Below are positions 1-7,715 of a stretch of 64,000 bases of DNA, piece by piece (within the stretch, counting starts at the first letter, position 1; each line of letters opens with the position of its first letter). Position numbers and translations under genes: made by a program. A model generated the notes under the pieces. That model worked only from the letters and a program-made list of their open reading frames with translations, was not told the DNA's origin and made no database searches. The DNA comes from an uncultured Opitutaceae bacterium (GTDB lineage Bacteria; Verrucomicrobiota; Verrucomicrobiia; Opitutales; Opitutaceae). The stretch lies in contig CAIXHE010000063.1 of NCBI GenBank assembly GCA_903919205.1, positions 1-64,000 of the forward strand. Direction: 5' to 3'.

Positions 1-1
1 A

Positions 2-127
2 CCCACGTCCTACGTGAAGGCCCTCAACACGGTCGCCAAGGAGACGTATCCGACCTACCTGACCCAGGGCGTGACGATCACGATCACCGGCGTCGCCGGC
101 GTTCGGACCATCACCTACGCCCCGTAA
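2..127 (+). CDS. 3' end of an unrecognised gene (partial)
   Basis: The window opens inside a gene. Frame 2 reads 41 sense codons without a stop and ends with TAA at 125-127, finishing in TITYAP. The residues are rich in Thr, Val and Ile (GVTITITGVAGVR), which resembles a beta-strand-rich tail of a secreted or surface protein, but no family can be named from so little. A good rho-independent terminator follows 32 bases later, which supports this being a true gene end. Codon use is GC-rich like the neighbours. Confidence 0.6.
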   Translation, partial: PTSYVKALNTVAKETYPTYLTQGVTITITGVAGVRTITYAP

Positions 128-159
128 TCGACATTCGGAGATTACTTCCCAGAATCAAA

Positions 160-188
160 GCCGCCCGCACCACGTGGGCGGCTTTTTT
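160..188 (+). terminator. Rho-independent terminator
   Basis: A perfect 7-bp stem, GCCGCCC (160-166) with GGGCGGC (176-182), closes a 9-base loop and is followed by six T residues (183-188). It sits just after the stop of the partial gene at the window start. It overlaps the GTG that the ORF track uses for the next gene, which argues that the next gene really starts at the ATG at 210. Confidence 0.85.
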
Positions 189-209
189 GGGTCCAAAAAT
201 ATCCCCTCA

Positions 210-2084
210 ATGAACGGCTCGCCTGTCGCATCGATCCTCTCGAACCGCCGCCTGTGGCTCTTCGTCGGGGTCGCGGCGCTCTCCGTCGTCCTCGGTTTCT
301 TCGCCATACCGAACGCCGCCGCCCTGAAGATCGTGACCTCGACGGGCTACTGGTTCGTACTGGCGGCCTTCGTGATCTTCGTGAACGCGCTCTGGCGCAG
401 CTTCCGCGAGGAGATCCTGCGGGCCGGGGACCGGGGCCTGCGCTCGGTCGACTTGGCCTCGGTGGCCGTGGTCGGGCTCGGGGGCACCGTTCTCCTCGTG
501 CACGAGGCGTTCGGCTTCAAGATCGTGATGGACGAGATCATGCTGCTCGGCTCCTCGATGAGCATGCACTTCAGCAGGACGGTGCTGGTGCCCATCCGCG
601 GCAACGACATCCAGGGTGCCTTCGTGATCATGGACGGCATGATGGACAAGCGCCCGCTCTTCTTCCCGTTCCTCGAGTCGGTGGTGCACGACATCACGGG
701 CTATCGCCCGGCCAACGCGTTCATCCTGAACGGCCTCCTCACGTTCATCTTCCTCGGCCTCGTGAACGCCTTCGGCCGGCTGGTCGCCGGGCGGCCCGCC
801 GGCTGGCTCGGCGTCGCGCTCTTCGCGGGCCTGCCGCTCCTCGGACAGAACGCCACGAGCGGCGGCTTCGACCTGCTGAACATCCTGATGATCCTGGCGA
901 CCCTGCTGCTCTGCGCGCGCTTCATCGCGCGCCGAGACCTGCCGAGCTTCACGGCGCTCTGCTACAGCGCGCTCCTGATGGCGCAGGTGCGCTACGAGTC
1001 GCCCATCTTCCTCGTGCCCGTCGTGGCCGCGATCCTGTGGGTCTGGGTGCTCGAGGGCCGCGCCATCCTCTCCTGGCAGGTGGTGATCGCCCCGCTGCTC
1101 ATGGTGCACTGCGCGCTCCACAACCGCATCTTCGCGATCCGGGACACCGCGTGGCAGCTGCAGAGCAAGCCCGAGTTCTCCAAGCCCTTCTCGCCGGACA
1201 ACATCCCGAACAACCTCGCCCACGCGATCTCGTTCTTCTTCGGCAAGCCGACGGACCAGCCCAACTCCTACGTGCTCTCGGCGCTCGGGTGCGTGGCCAT
1301 CGTCTTCATGCTGCTCCTCGTCTACAAGCGCCTGAGGACGCTCACGACGGAGAGCCCTATCTCGGTGGCGACGGTGTTCTTCACCTTCGGCTTCGCGGCG
1401 CAGTTCGGACTGATGATGTGCTACTTCTGGGGCACCTTCGACGACCCGGTGATCCGCCGCCTGAGCCTGCCGACGCACCTCTGGATGGTGCTCGCCGTCC
1501 TCGTAGTGCTGCAGCAGTTCCCGAGGCCCGCGGTGGTGCGCACGCTGCTCGCCGTCGCCGTACTCGGCATCCTGACGCAGGGCGTGCCGTCGATGGCCGC
1601 CCACGCCTACAACCAGGAGTACCTGGCCGGGCTCGAGACGGCGTGGCGGCGGCAGTTCATCGCGGACCAGCCCCGCAAGGACTACCTGGTGATCGACAAT
1701 GACTCGATCCTCTGGCTCACCCACGAGGTCTCGGCCACCACCGTAGAGCAGGTGCACCTCAGGCGCGACTCGATGGTCTTCCACCTTCGCAACCACACGT
1801 TCTCCAACGTGTACGTGTTCCAGCGATTCGACATCAACCCGGACACGGGAAAGATGACGATGCGCGACGGCGACGACCTCGGGCCCGACTACGTGCTCGA
1901 GCCGGTGCGCGAGGAGCGCCTGCTGACCCTCACCCTCTCGCGCATCAGCCGCGTGAAGGAGCTCAGGGAGGGCGGCAAGGTGGTGTCGGAGGCGACGGAG
2001 GACCACGTGGTGCCCAAGAGCAAGGCCGAGATCGAGAAGGCCCGGGCGGCCTACCTGGAGAACTTCCTCAAAGAGCTGCCGTGA
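210..2084 (+). CDS. GT-C-like polytopic membrane protein, paralog A1
   Basis: A 624-residue integral membrane protein with many hydrophobic segments and an acidic Asp-Glu pair at about residues 108-109 (VMDEIMLLG) in the first large loop, the arrangement typical of GT-C glycosyltransferases such as ArnT or PMT. The signature DKRPLFFPFL followed by HDITGYRPAN is shared with the next gene, so the two are paralogs. The C-terminal ~150 residues are hydrophilic and probably extracytoplasmic. The ORF-track GTG at 174 lies inside the terminator stem, so the ATG at 210 is preferred. By family it would transfer a sugar from a polyprenyl-phosphate donor; substrate and acceptor are unknown. The stop overlaps the next start. 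Confidence 0.7.
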   Translation: MNGSPVASILSNRRLWLFVGVAALSVVLGFFAIPNAAALKIVTSTGYWFVLAAFVIFVNALWRSFREEILRAGDRGLRSVDLASVAVVGLGGTVLLVHEAFGFKIVMDEIMLLGSSMSMHFSRTVLVPIRGNDIQGAFVIMDGMMDKRPLFFPFLESVVHDITGYRPANAFILNGLLTFIFLGLVNAFGRLVAGRPAGWLGVALFAGLPLLGQNATSGGFDLLNILMILATLLLCARFIARRDLPSFTALCYSALLMAQVRYESPIFLVPVVAAILWVWVLEGRAILSWQVVIAPLLMVHCALHNRIFAIRDTAWQLQSKPEFSKPFSPDNIPNNLAHAISFFFGKPTDQPNSYVLSALGCVAIVFMLLLVYKRLRTLTTESPISVATVFFTFGFAAQFGLMMCYFWGTFDDPVIRRLSLPTHLWMVLAVLVVLQQFPRPAVVRTLLAVAVLGILTQGVPSMAAHAYNQEYLAGLETAWRRQFIADQPRKDYLVIDNDSILWLTHEVSATTVEQVHLRRDSMVFHLRNHTFSNVYVFQRFDINPDTGKMTMRDGDDLGPDYVLEPVREERLLTLTLSRISRVKELREGGKVVSEATEDHVVPKSKAEIEKARAAYLENFLKELP

Positions 2085-3934
2085 GACGGTTACTCCTCCT
2101 TGCGCTCAGCGGGGCCGCGGCCCTCTACGTGGGCTACTTCGCGGTGCCGACGATCCCGGCCGGCCACCTGATCATCAACTTCGGGTACTACTACATCCTG
2201 GCGGTCTTCTCGCTCTTCGTCCTCTACGCGGCGAGGCTCGCCCGCTCCCGCGCCGCTGTCTGGCGCTCGTGGATGCGAAGGCCCGGGCCGGTCGGCCTCG
2301 CGCTCGCGGCGTTCACGCTGTTCGCGATCTGGACCGACTCCTTCAAGCACAAGATCCTCTTCGACGAGTTCGTGATCCAGGGCACGGCCTACGAGATGCA
2401 CGCGACCAAGCAGGTGAGCACCGTCCTGCGCGCCTACGACATCGGGGGTACCTGGCAGACGATCGACACGTTTCTGGACAAGCGGCCCTACTTCTTCCCC
2501 TTCCTCGTGTCGCTCCTGCACGACCTGACGGGCTACAGGATCGCGAACCTCTTCGTCCTTAACGTGGCCTGCGCGGCGGCGCTCCTCGGGCTCCTCTACT
2601 GGTTCGCGAACGAGCTGGCCGGCAGGGGGCCGGCGCTCCTCGCGGTCGCGCTCATGGCCACGATGCCGCTCTTCGGCCAGAACGCGACCGGGGCGGGCAT
2701 GGACCTCCACAACCTGACCATGGTGGCGCTGGTCGCCTGCCTGTCCGTGCTCTACCTGCGCGTGCCCTGCGAGGACCGCCTGTCGCTCCTCGTGCTGGCG
2801 GCGGTGCTGCTGGTCGAGAGCCGCTACGAGTCCATCATCTTCGTCTTCCCGACGGCGCTCCTGATCCTGGTCGGCTGGAGGCGGGCCGGCCGCGTGATCC
2901 TGCCGTGGCCGGCGATCGCGGCGCCGGTGCTCCTCGTCCCGTATGCCTGGCACCTGAGGGTGCTGCGCGCCACGCCGCTCTTCTGGCAGCTTGAGGAGGG
3001 CCAGACGTCGGCCTTCGGGGGCGGCAACGTGGTCGGCAACCTGAAGGGCGACCTCGCGTTCCTCTTCAGCTTCGGCCCCGAGCTCGCGAACTCCTGGTAC
3101 CTATCGATCCTGGGCGTCGCCGGCCTCCTCTGGCTCGCCTATGCGGGCGCCTCGTGGGCACGTCGCCGGCCCCGGCCGCCGCTCAGGCCCGTGGAGTGGG
3201 CGGCGCTCGCCTTCGGCCTCGGGGTCGCGGCGCACTTCGGGGTGCTCCTCTTCTACTGGTGGGCCAAGTTCAACGACCTGATGGCGTCGCGCTTCTCGCT
3301 GCCCATGTGCCTCGCCTTCGCGGTGCTCGCAGCGGCGATGGTGGCGTCCCTGAGTGCGCGCGGGCTGCCCGCCCTTCGCGCGGCGTGCCTGGGCCTCGGC
3401 GTCTGGCTCCTGGTGGGCGGCGCGCCGTCCTACGCCCGGCGGCTCTACACCGACGGCAACCTGGCGATGCAGGAGATCCAGTGGGAGCACGCGATCGTCG
3501 AGTCGCGCCCCGGGCCGGTGCTCCTCATCTCCAACAAGTCCACGATCCCCTTCGTCCTCTGGCACATCGAGTCGCTGATCACGGCGGTGGGGGCCCAGCG
3601 GGGCGAGCAGATCCGCTACCACCTGGGCCAGGGGACCTTCAAGGAGGTGCTGGTCGCGCAGGCGATCCGCCCGACGGACGCGAACGGCGACATGGGCGTC
3701 GACCCCGACGACCTGATGCCCCCGAGCTACCACCTTGCGACGGTGGCCGAGAAGCGCTTCGGCGGGCGCCTGGCGCGCCTGAGCCGGATCGTCGCGATCG
3801 ACCCCGAGCCGAAGAAGGCCGAGGCGGCCCCTCAGGGCCCCGACGTGCCCTCGGCGCTGCGCTCGATCAGCGCGATCCAGGCGCGCATCGAGCCGCCGGT
3901 GGCGGCGTCGACGTCATCGGCGCCGAGCCGGTAG
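2081..3934 (+). CDS. GT-C-like polytopic membrane protein, paralog A2
   Basis: A 617-residue paralog of the upstream gene. It starts with GTG in a GTGA overlap with that gene's stop, so translation is probably coupled. It has the same fold plan: hydrophobic N-terminus, Asp-Glu at about residues 95-96 (LFDEFVIQG), DKRPYFFPFL, then HDLTGYRIAN, followed by many membrane segments and a hydrophilic tail. Presumed role is sugar transfer from a lipid-linked donor outside the inner membrane; the substrate cannot be read from sequence. Its last ~34 codons overlap the 3' end of the convergent gene below by 103 bases. Those codons encode a low-complexity Ala/Pro/Ser tail, which looks like a late extension. 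Confidence 0.68.
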   Translation: MRRLLLLALSGAAALYVGYFAVPTIPAGHLIINFGYYYILAVFSLFVLYAARLARSRAAVWRSWMRRPGPVGLALAAFTLFAIWTDSFKHKILFDEFVIQGTAYEMHATKQVSTVLRAYDIGGTWQTIDTFLDKRPYFFPFLVSLLHDLTGYRIANLFVLNVACAAALLGLLYWFANELAGRGPALLAVALMATMPLFGQNATGAGMDLHNLTMVALVACLSVLYLRVPCEDRLSLLVLAAVLLVESRYESIIFVFPTALLILVGWRRAGRVILPWPAIAAPVLLVPYAWHLRVLRATPLFWQLEEGQTSAFGGGNVVGNLKGDLAFLFSFGPELANSWYLSILGVAGLLWLAYAGASWARRRPRPPLRPVEWAALAFGLGVAAHFGVLLFYWWAKFNDLMASRFSLPMCLAFAVLAAAMVASLSARGLPALRAACLGLGVWLLVGGAPSYARRLYTDGNLAMQEIQWEHAIVESRPGPVLLISNKSTIPFVLWHIESLITAVGAQRGEQIRYHLGQGTFKEVLVAQAIRPTDANGDMGVDPDDLMPPSYHLATVAEKRFGGRLARLSRIVAIDPEPKKAEAAPQGPDVPSALRSISAIQARIEPPVAASTSSAPSR

Positions 3935-5805
3935 ACGAAGATCGAGTACCCGATGGAGGCGGTGGGCCTGCGGGCGCGCAGGCAGTAGCAGAGGCGGGCG
4001 AAGCGCAGGTGCAGGAAGCGGTCGCGCTTGCTGATCCACTCCGCGGCGCCGACGTTGCGCTCGATCTGGGCCCGCGCGGCCGGGTCGCTCTGGTAGGCCG
4101 CGAAGAGCGGCTCCAGCGCCCGGAGCGCCTGGTACTCCTTCTCGCGCTCGGCGGTCCACGGTCCCTGCACCGAGCTGTAGACATGCGAGAGCATGGTTGC
4201 CGAGATGCAGTAGAGGCCTGCCTTCAGCGGCACGTAGGGCTCGTCCTCCTTAAAGGGCGAGAGGTAGGCGATGCGGGTCGTGCGCAGGTGGTAATAGCGG
4301 GGTTCCCCGGTGCCGAAATAGGCCAGGTAGGCGGGCTCCCCCGGGCGCTGGTTCGCCTCGAGCCAGTCCCGCAGGCCCGGAAGGTCCTGGCCCCAGTCGA
4401 GGGAGCTGTCGACCAGGTGGCTGCTGGCCCTCGAGGGGCCGCCGCCGAGCTCGTTGAAGTACGCGATGTAGTTCGGGAAGATCCACGCGGACTCGGCCGC
4501 GTGCCAGACGAGGAGCGCGGCGACCAGGAGGCCCGGCCAGCGCAGGGGGCGGGCGATCCAGGCCCCGAGCGCGCCCGAGAGGATGAAGAGCACCGGGTAG
4601 GTGGGCAGCAGGTGCCTCAGGCCGATGTTCAGGTGGCTCGTGAGCGAGAACGCCCAGTACACGCCGAAGAGCGCGAGGAGCGGGGTGAGCGGCAGCAGGC
4701 CCGCCCAGCGCGGCCCGCCCGCGGGCGCGATGCGCGAGCGCACGGCGCACCAGGTTCCCCATGCGCCGGCCGCGAGGAAGGGAAGGGTCGTCTTCAGGGC
4801 GAAGGTCCACGGGAAGAAGCTCACCCAGCCGGTGATGCTGTACTCCCCGTTCAGGTAGGCGCCCCGCACCTGCGAGGTCTGCACGACGTACGCGGCGCCG
4901 TAGAGGAACGCCTCGGGCAGCAGGCGGGCGCGGGCGAGGGCGTGGATCACCTGGCCGATCCTTCCCGTCTGGGCGTACACGATGGGCCAGTCCTCGATGA
5001 ACTGGGTCGCGGGAACGAGCGCGGGGTTGAACGCGCTGTAGCGGAGGCCGTAGAAGGCCCAAATGACGGCGACGGCGACCGCCGCGTGGCCGGCGGCCGA
5101 GGCGGCGACGCCGGCCGCCCGGCTGGGCCTCTGGAAGAGGTAGACGAGTGCGCAGAGCCCGAGGATCGGCAGGAGCAGCACGGCCGAGAACTTGGCGACG
5201 CAGGCGAGCCCGAGCACGAGCGCGCTCACGGCGAAGGTGCCGGGCCCGGGCGACTGGAGGTGGCGCCACCAGGCCCCCGCCGAGGCGAGCATGAGGAGCG
5301 TGATGCACACGTCCGAGGTCGCCAGGGCGCCGTGCGCCAGGAACGAGGGGCTGAAGGAGTAGAACGCGAGCGAGACCAGGCCGCCGGCCGCCCCGAACAG
5401 GCGGCGCGACCAGAGGAAGATGAGCAGGCCCGTGGCGACGCTCAGGAGCGCCGCCATCGAGCGGGCGGCCATCAGCATCGGGAAATGGTCCTTGCCGGTC
5501 TCGTAGAAGAACTCGTGCCCCATCACCCAGGCGTCGCTCGTGCGCCAGTAGTCCTGATCGAGGGTCGGGAACGGCGCGCCGGAGAGCCAGGCCGGGAGGG
5601 CCTCCCAGCGCTGGGGAAGGTTGCCGTTCTCGGGCTGGAGTCGGTAGTCGTCGAACTTCCAGTAGCTGTAGCCGCCCGTCAGGTGGACGAGCTCGTCGGA
5701 GGTCGTGCTCTCGTGCAGCTTGCTGGACACGGCGAGCGTGAAGTGGAGGGCCAGCAGCACGCCGACCGCCACGGCCACCCAGGGGCGCGGGGGCTCATGG
5801 CTCAT
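3832..5805 (-). CDS. GT39-like membrane glycosyltransferase, paralog B3
   Basis: A 657-residue polytopic protein, last gene of a six-gene minus-strand run. Start chosen at the ATG at 5805 (MSHEPPRP), which overlaps the upstream stop as ATGA; the longer ORF start adds an unsupported charged leader. After the first membrane helix come an Asp-Glu pair at residues 37-38 (TTSDELVHL) and the family signature LQPENGNLPQRW. Later motifs are LNIGLRH, YFNELGG and DWGQDLPGL. All are shared with the next two genes upstream, which are 637 and 640 residues. The family is usually annotated as glycosyltransferase family 39. Here the central motif is NIGLRHLLP, not NIGHRHIMP. The 3' end overlaps the convergent gene. 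Confidence 0.75.
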   Translation of the reverse strand: MSHEPPRPWVAVAVGVLLALHFTLAVSSKLHESTTSDELVHLTGGYSYWKFDDYRLQPENGNLPQRWEALPAWLSGAPFPTLDQDYWRTSDAWVMGHEFFYETGKDHFPMLMAARSMAALLSVATGLLIFLWSRRLFGAAGGLVSLAFYSFSPSFLAHGALATSDVCITLLMLASAGAWWRHLQSPGPGTFAVSALVLGLACVAKFSAVLLLPILGLCALVYLFQRPSRAAGVAASAAGHAAVAVAVIWAFYGLRYSAFNPALVPATQFIEDWPIVYAQTGRIGQVIHALARARLLPEAFLYGAAYVVQTSQVRGAYLNGEYSITGWVSFFPWTFALKTTLPFLAAGAWGTWCAVRSRIAPAGGPRWAGLLPLTPLLALFGVYWAFSLTSHLNIGLRHLLPTYPVLFILSGALGAWIARPLRWPGLLVAALLVWHAAESAWIFPNYIAYFNELGGGPSRASSHLVDSSLDWGQDLPGLRDWLEANQRPGEPAYLAYFGTGEPRYYHLRTTRIAYLSPFKEDEPYVPLKAGLYCISATMLSHVYSSVQGPWTAEREKEYQALRALEPLFAAYQSDPAARAQIERNVGAAEWISKRDRFLHLRFARLCYCLRARRPTASIGYSIFVYRLGADDVDAATGGSMRAWIALIERSAEGTSGP

Positions 5806-7715
5806 GGCGGGTCCAGGGGTTCGTAGAGCGCATGGGACACCTCCGCGTCCGTCACCCGGAATACGAGCAGCGTGTAGTTGAGCTGCGCGAGCGGGCTCCT
5901 GCCGCGCAGGAAGCGGCATAGCCGGGCGAACTGGAAGTCCTCGAGGGTGACGCCTTCATCGTGGGTGAGCGCCCGACCGGTCCTCGCCAGTTCGAGCACG
6001 TGGGCGAGAAGCTGCCGGTAGCGCGCCTCCTTTTCAAGGTCCCAGGGGCCCCGGGCCCGCGTGTACGCCTGCTGGAACTGGCTGACACTGATGATCCAGA
6101 GGCCCCCGGCGAGGCGCGCGGGGGCGCGGCGCTCGCGGAAATCCGATCCGGAGTCGCCGACCCGGGTCGCGTGGATGCCGTAGTACGCAAGGTCGCCCGA
6201 CCCGAAGTAGGAGATGAACACGGGCCCCTCCTGCGGGTTGCGGGCGAGCCAGCGCCCCACCTCCGGAAGGTCCTGGCCCCAGTCGAGCGAGCCGTCGACC
6301 ACGTGCCTCCACGCATTCGCGGGGCCGACCAGCTCGTTGAAGTAGGCGAGGTAGTGCGGCCGGATCCAGATCGACTCGGCCGCGAACCAGGCCGCGAGGG
6401 CGCCGACGGCGGCCCCGGCCCAGCGTGTCGGGCGCGTCAGCCAGCACGCGGCCCCCGACGCCGCGACCAGCAGGGCGGGGTAGACCGGCATGATGTGTCG
6501 GTGCCCGATGTTCAGGTGGCTCGAGAGCGCGAACGCACCGTAGACGGCGAAGAGCGCGAGGAGCGGGGCGCCCTCGTAGGCGAGGCGCCCGAGGCCGGCC
6601 CGGGCGGCGAAGGCGGCCGAGAGGCCTAGGAGGGCGAAGAGGGCGAGGGGGGTCTTCACGGCCGTCGTGTAGGGGAAGTACTGCACCCAGCCCGTGCTGC
6701 GGTACTCGCCGTTCAGGAAACCGTCCCGCGATCGCGAGAAGCGGTAGGTGTGCGCGAAGCCGTACAGGTAGGCCTCGGGCAGCAGCTGGTGCGCCCGGGC
6801 GAGGCGCACGGCCGAGACCGCCGGGCCGCCGGGCTCCTCCAGGCTCTCCCAGCCGACCAGCGGCCGCGAGCGCGCGGCGAGCCCAGGGTTGAACATCGCG
6901 TACCTGAACCCGTATGAGGCCCAGATGACCGCCACGGCCACGAGGCACGCCGCCGCGGATGCGCCGGCCAGTGCGGCCCCGGCGCGCAGGCGCCCCGCGA
7001 GGCGCGGGGGAAGCGGCCAGGACGCCTCGAGGTCGCCCCCGCGCGCGACCCGCGCCGCCCAGAGGACGGCGCACATGGGAGCGGCGAGGGGCGCGGAGAA
7101 CTTGGCCACGCAGAGCAGCCCGAGCGAGAGGGCGAACAGCGCCCAGCGCAGCGGCGTCAGGCGGTGAGCCATCGCCCAGAAGGCCGTCACCGTGGCGAGG
7201 AACAGGCAGGTGGCCGCCATGTCGCTCGTCACGAGGGCGCCGTTGGCGAGCATCGTGGGGCAGAAGGCGAAGAGGAGCGCCGCCAGCACGCCGCCCGCGT
7301 CCCCGAAGAGGCGCCTCCCCCAGGCGAACACGAGGGCCCCCGCCGCGACCCCGAAGAGCGCGATCACGCGGCGGCCGTCGCGCAGCATCGAGGCCACGTC
7401 GTTGCCGCTCTCGTAGAACCAGCGGAACCCCATCTCCCAGACGTCCGAGATGCGCCAGGCGGCCTGGTCGAGGGTGGGGTACCGCACGTTCGATAGAACC
7501 ACGGGAAGGGCGGCCGCGCGCTGGGGCAGGTTGCCGTTCTCGGGCTGGAGGCGGTAGTCGTCCGTCGTCCAGTAGGAGTAGCCGGCCGTCAGGTGCGCCA
7601 CCTCGTCGGAGGTCGTGCAGATCCCGTCCGACACGCTCGTGGCCATCCACCAGTAGAGGGCGAGGAGGATTCCCGCGGCGACGACGGCCCACGCCCTGCC
7701 CGTTATCGCGCTCAC
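5802..7715 (-). CDS. GT39-like membrane glycosyltransferase, paralog B2
   Basis: A 637-residue polytopic membrane protein. The GTG at 7715 is used because it forms a GTGA overlap with the stop of the upstream gene and places the first helix (AVVAAGILLALYWW) right at the N-terminus. The ORF-track start nearly 300 bases upstream lies in the other gene's coding region. Shared motifs are TTSDEVAHLTAG (Asp-Glu at 37-38), LQPENGNLPQR, LNIGHRHIMPVYP, YFNELVG and SSLDWGQDLP-like DGSLDWGQDLP. The hydrophilic C-terminal domain ends in a conserved YTLLVFRV segment. Probable role is transfer of a sugar from polyprenyl phosphate in the periplasm; donor and acceptor are unknown. Confidence 0.75.
   Translation of the reverse strand: MSAITGRAWAVVAAGILLALYWWMATSVSDGICTTSDEVAHLTAGYSYWTTDDYRLQPENGNLPQRAAALPVVLSNVRYPTLDQAAWRISDVWEMGFRWFYESGNDVASMLRDGRRVIALFGVAAGALVFAWGRRLFGDAGGVLAALLFAFCPTMLANGALVTSDMAATCLFLATVTAFWAMAHRLTPLRWALFALSLGLLCVAKFSAPLAAPMCAVLWAARVARGGDLEASWPLPPRLAGRLRAGAALAGASAAACLVAVAVIWASYGFRYAMFNPGLAARSRPLVGWESLEEPGGPAVSAVRLARAHQLLPEAYLYGFAHTYRFSRSRDGFLNGEYRSTGWVQYFPYTTAVKTPLALFALLGLSAAFAARAGLGRLAYEGAPLLALFAVYGAFALSSHLNIGHRHIMPVYPALLVAASGAACWLTRPTRWAGAAVGALAAWFAAESIWIRPHYLAYFNELVGPANAWRHVVDGSLDWGQDLPEVGRWLARNPQEGPVFISYFGSGDLAYYGIHATRVGDSGSDFRERRAPARLAGGLWIISVSQFQQAYTRARGPWDLEKEARYRQLLAHVLELARTGRALTHDEGVTLEDFQFARLCRFLRGRSPLAQLNYTLLVFRVTDAEVSHALYEPLDPP

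Noticed and set aside
207-2006. 599-codon open frame on the minus strand opposite paralog A1
   Set aside because: High GC makes long antisense frames common; the translation is Arg, His, Glu and Val rich without membrane or domain character, and the plus-strand gene is clearly real.
3154-5826. 890-codon plus-strand frame across B3
   Set aside because: Low-complexity Arg/Gly/Ala translation that spans two real convergent genes. It is a shadow of B3 and A2.
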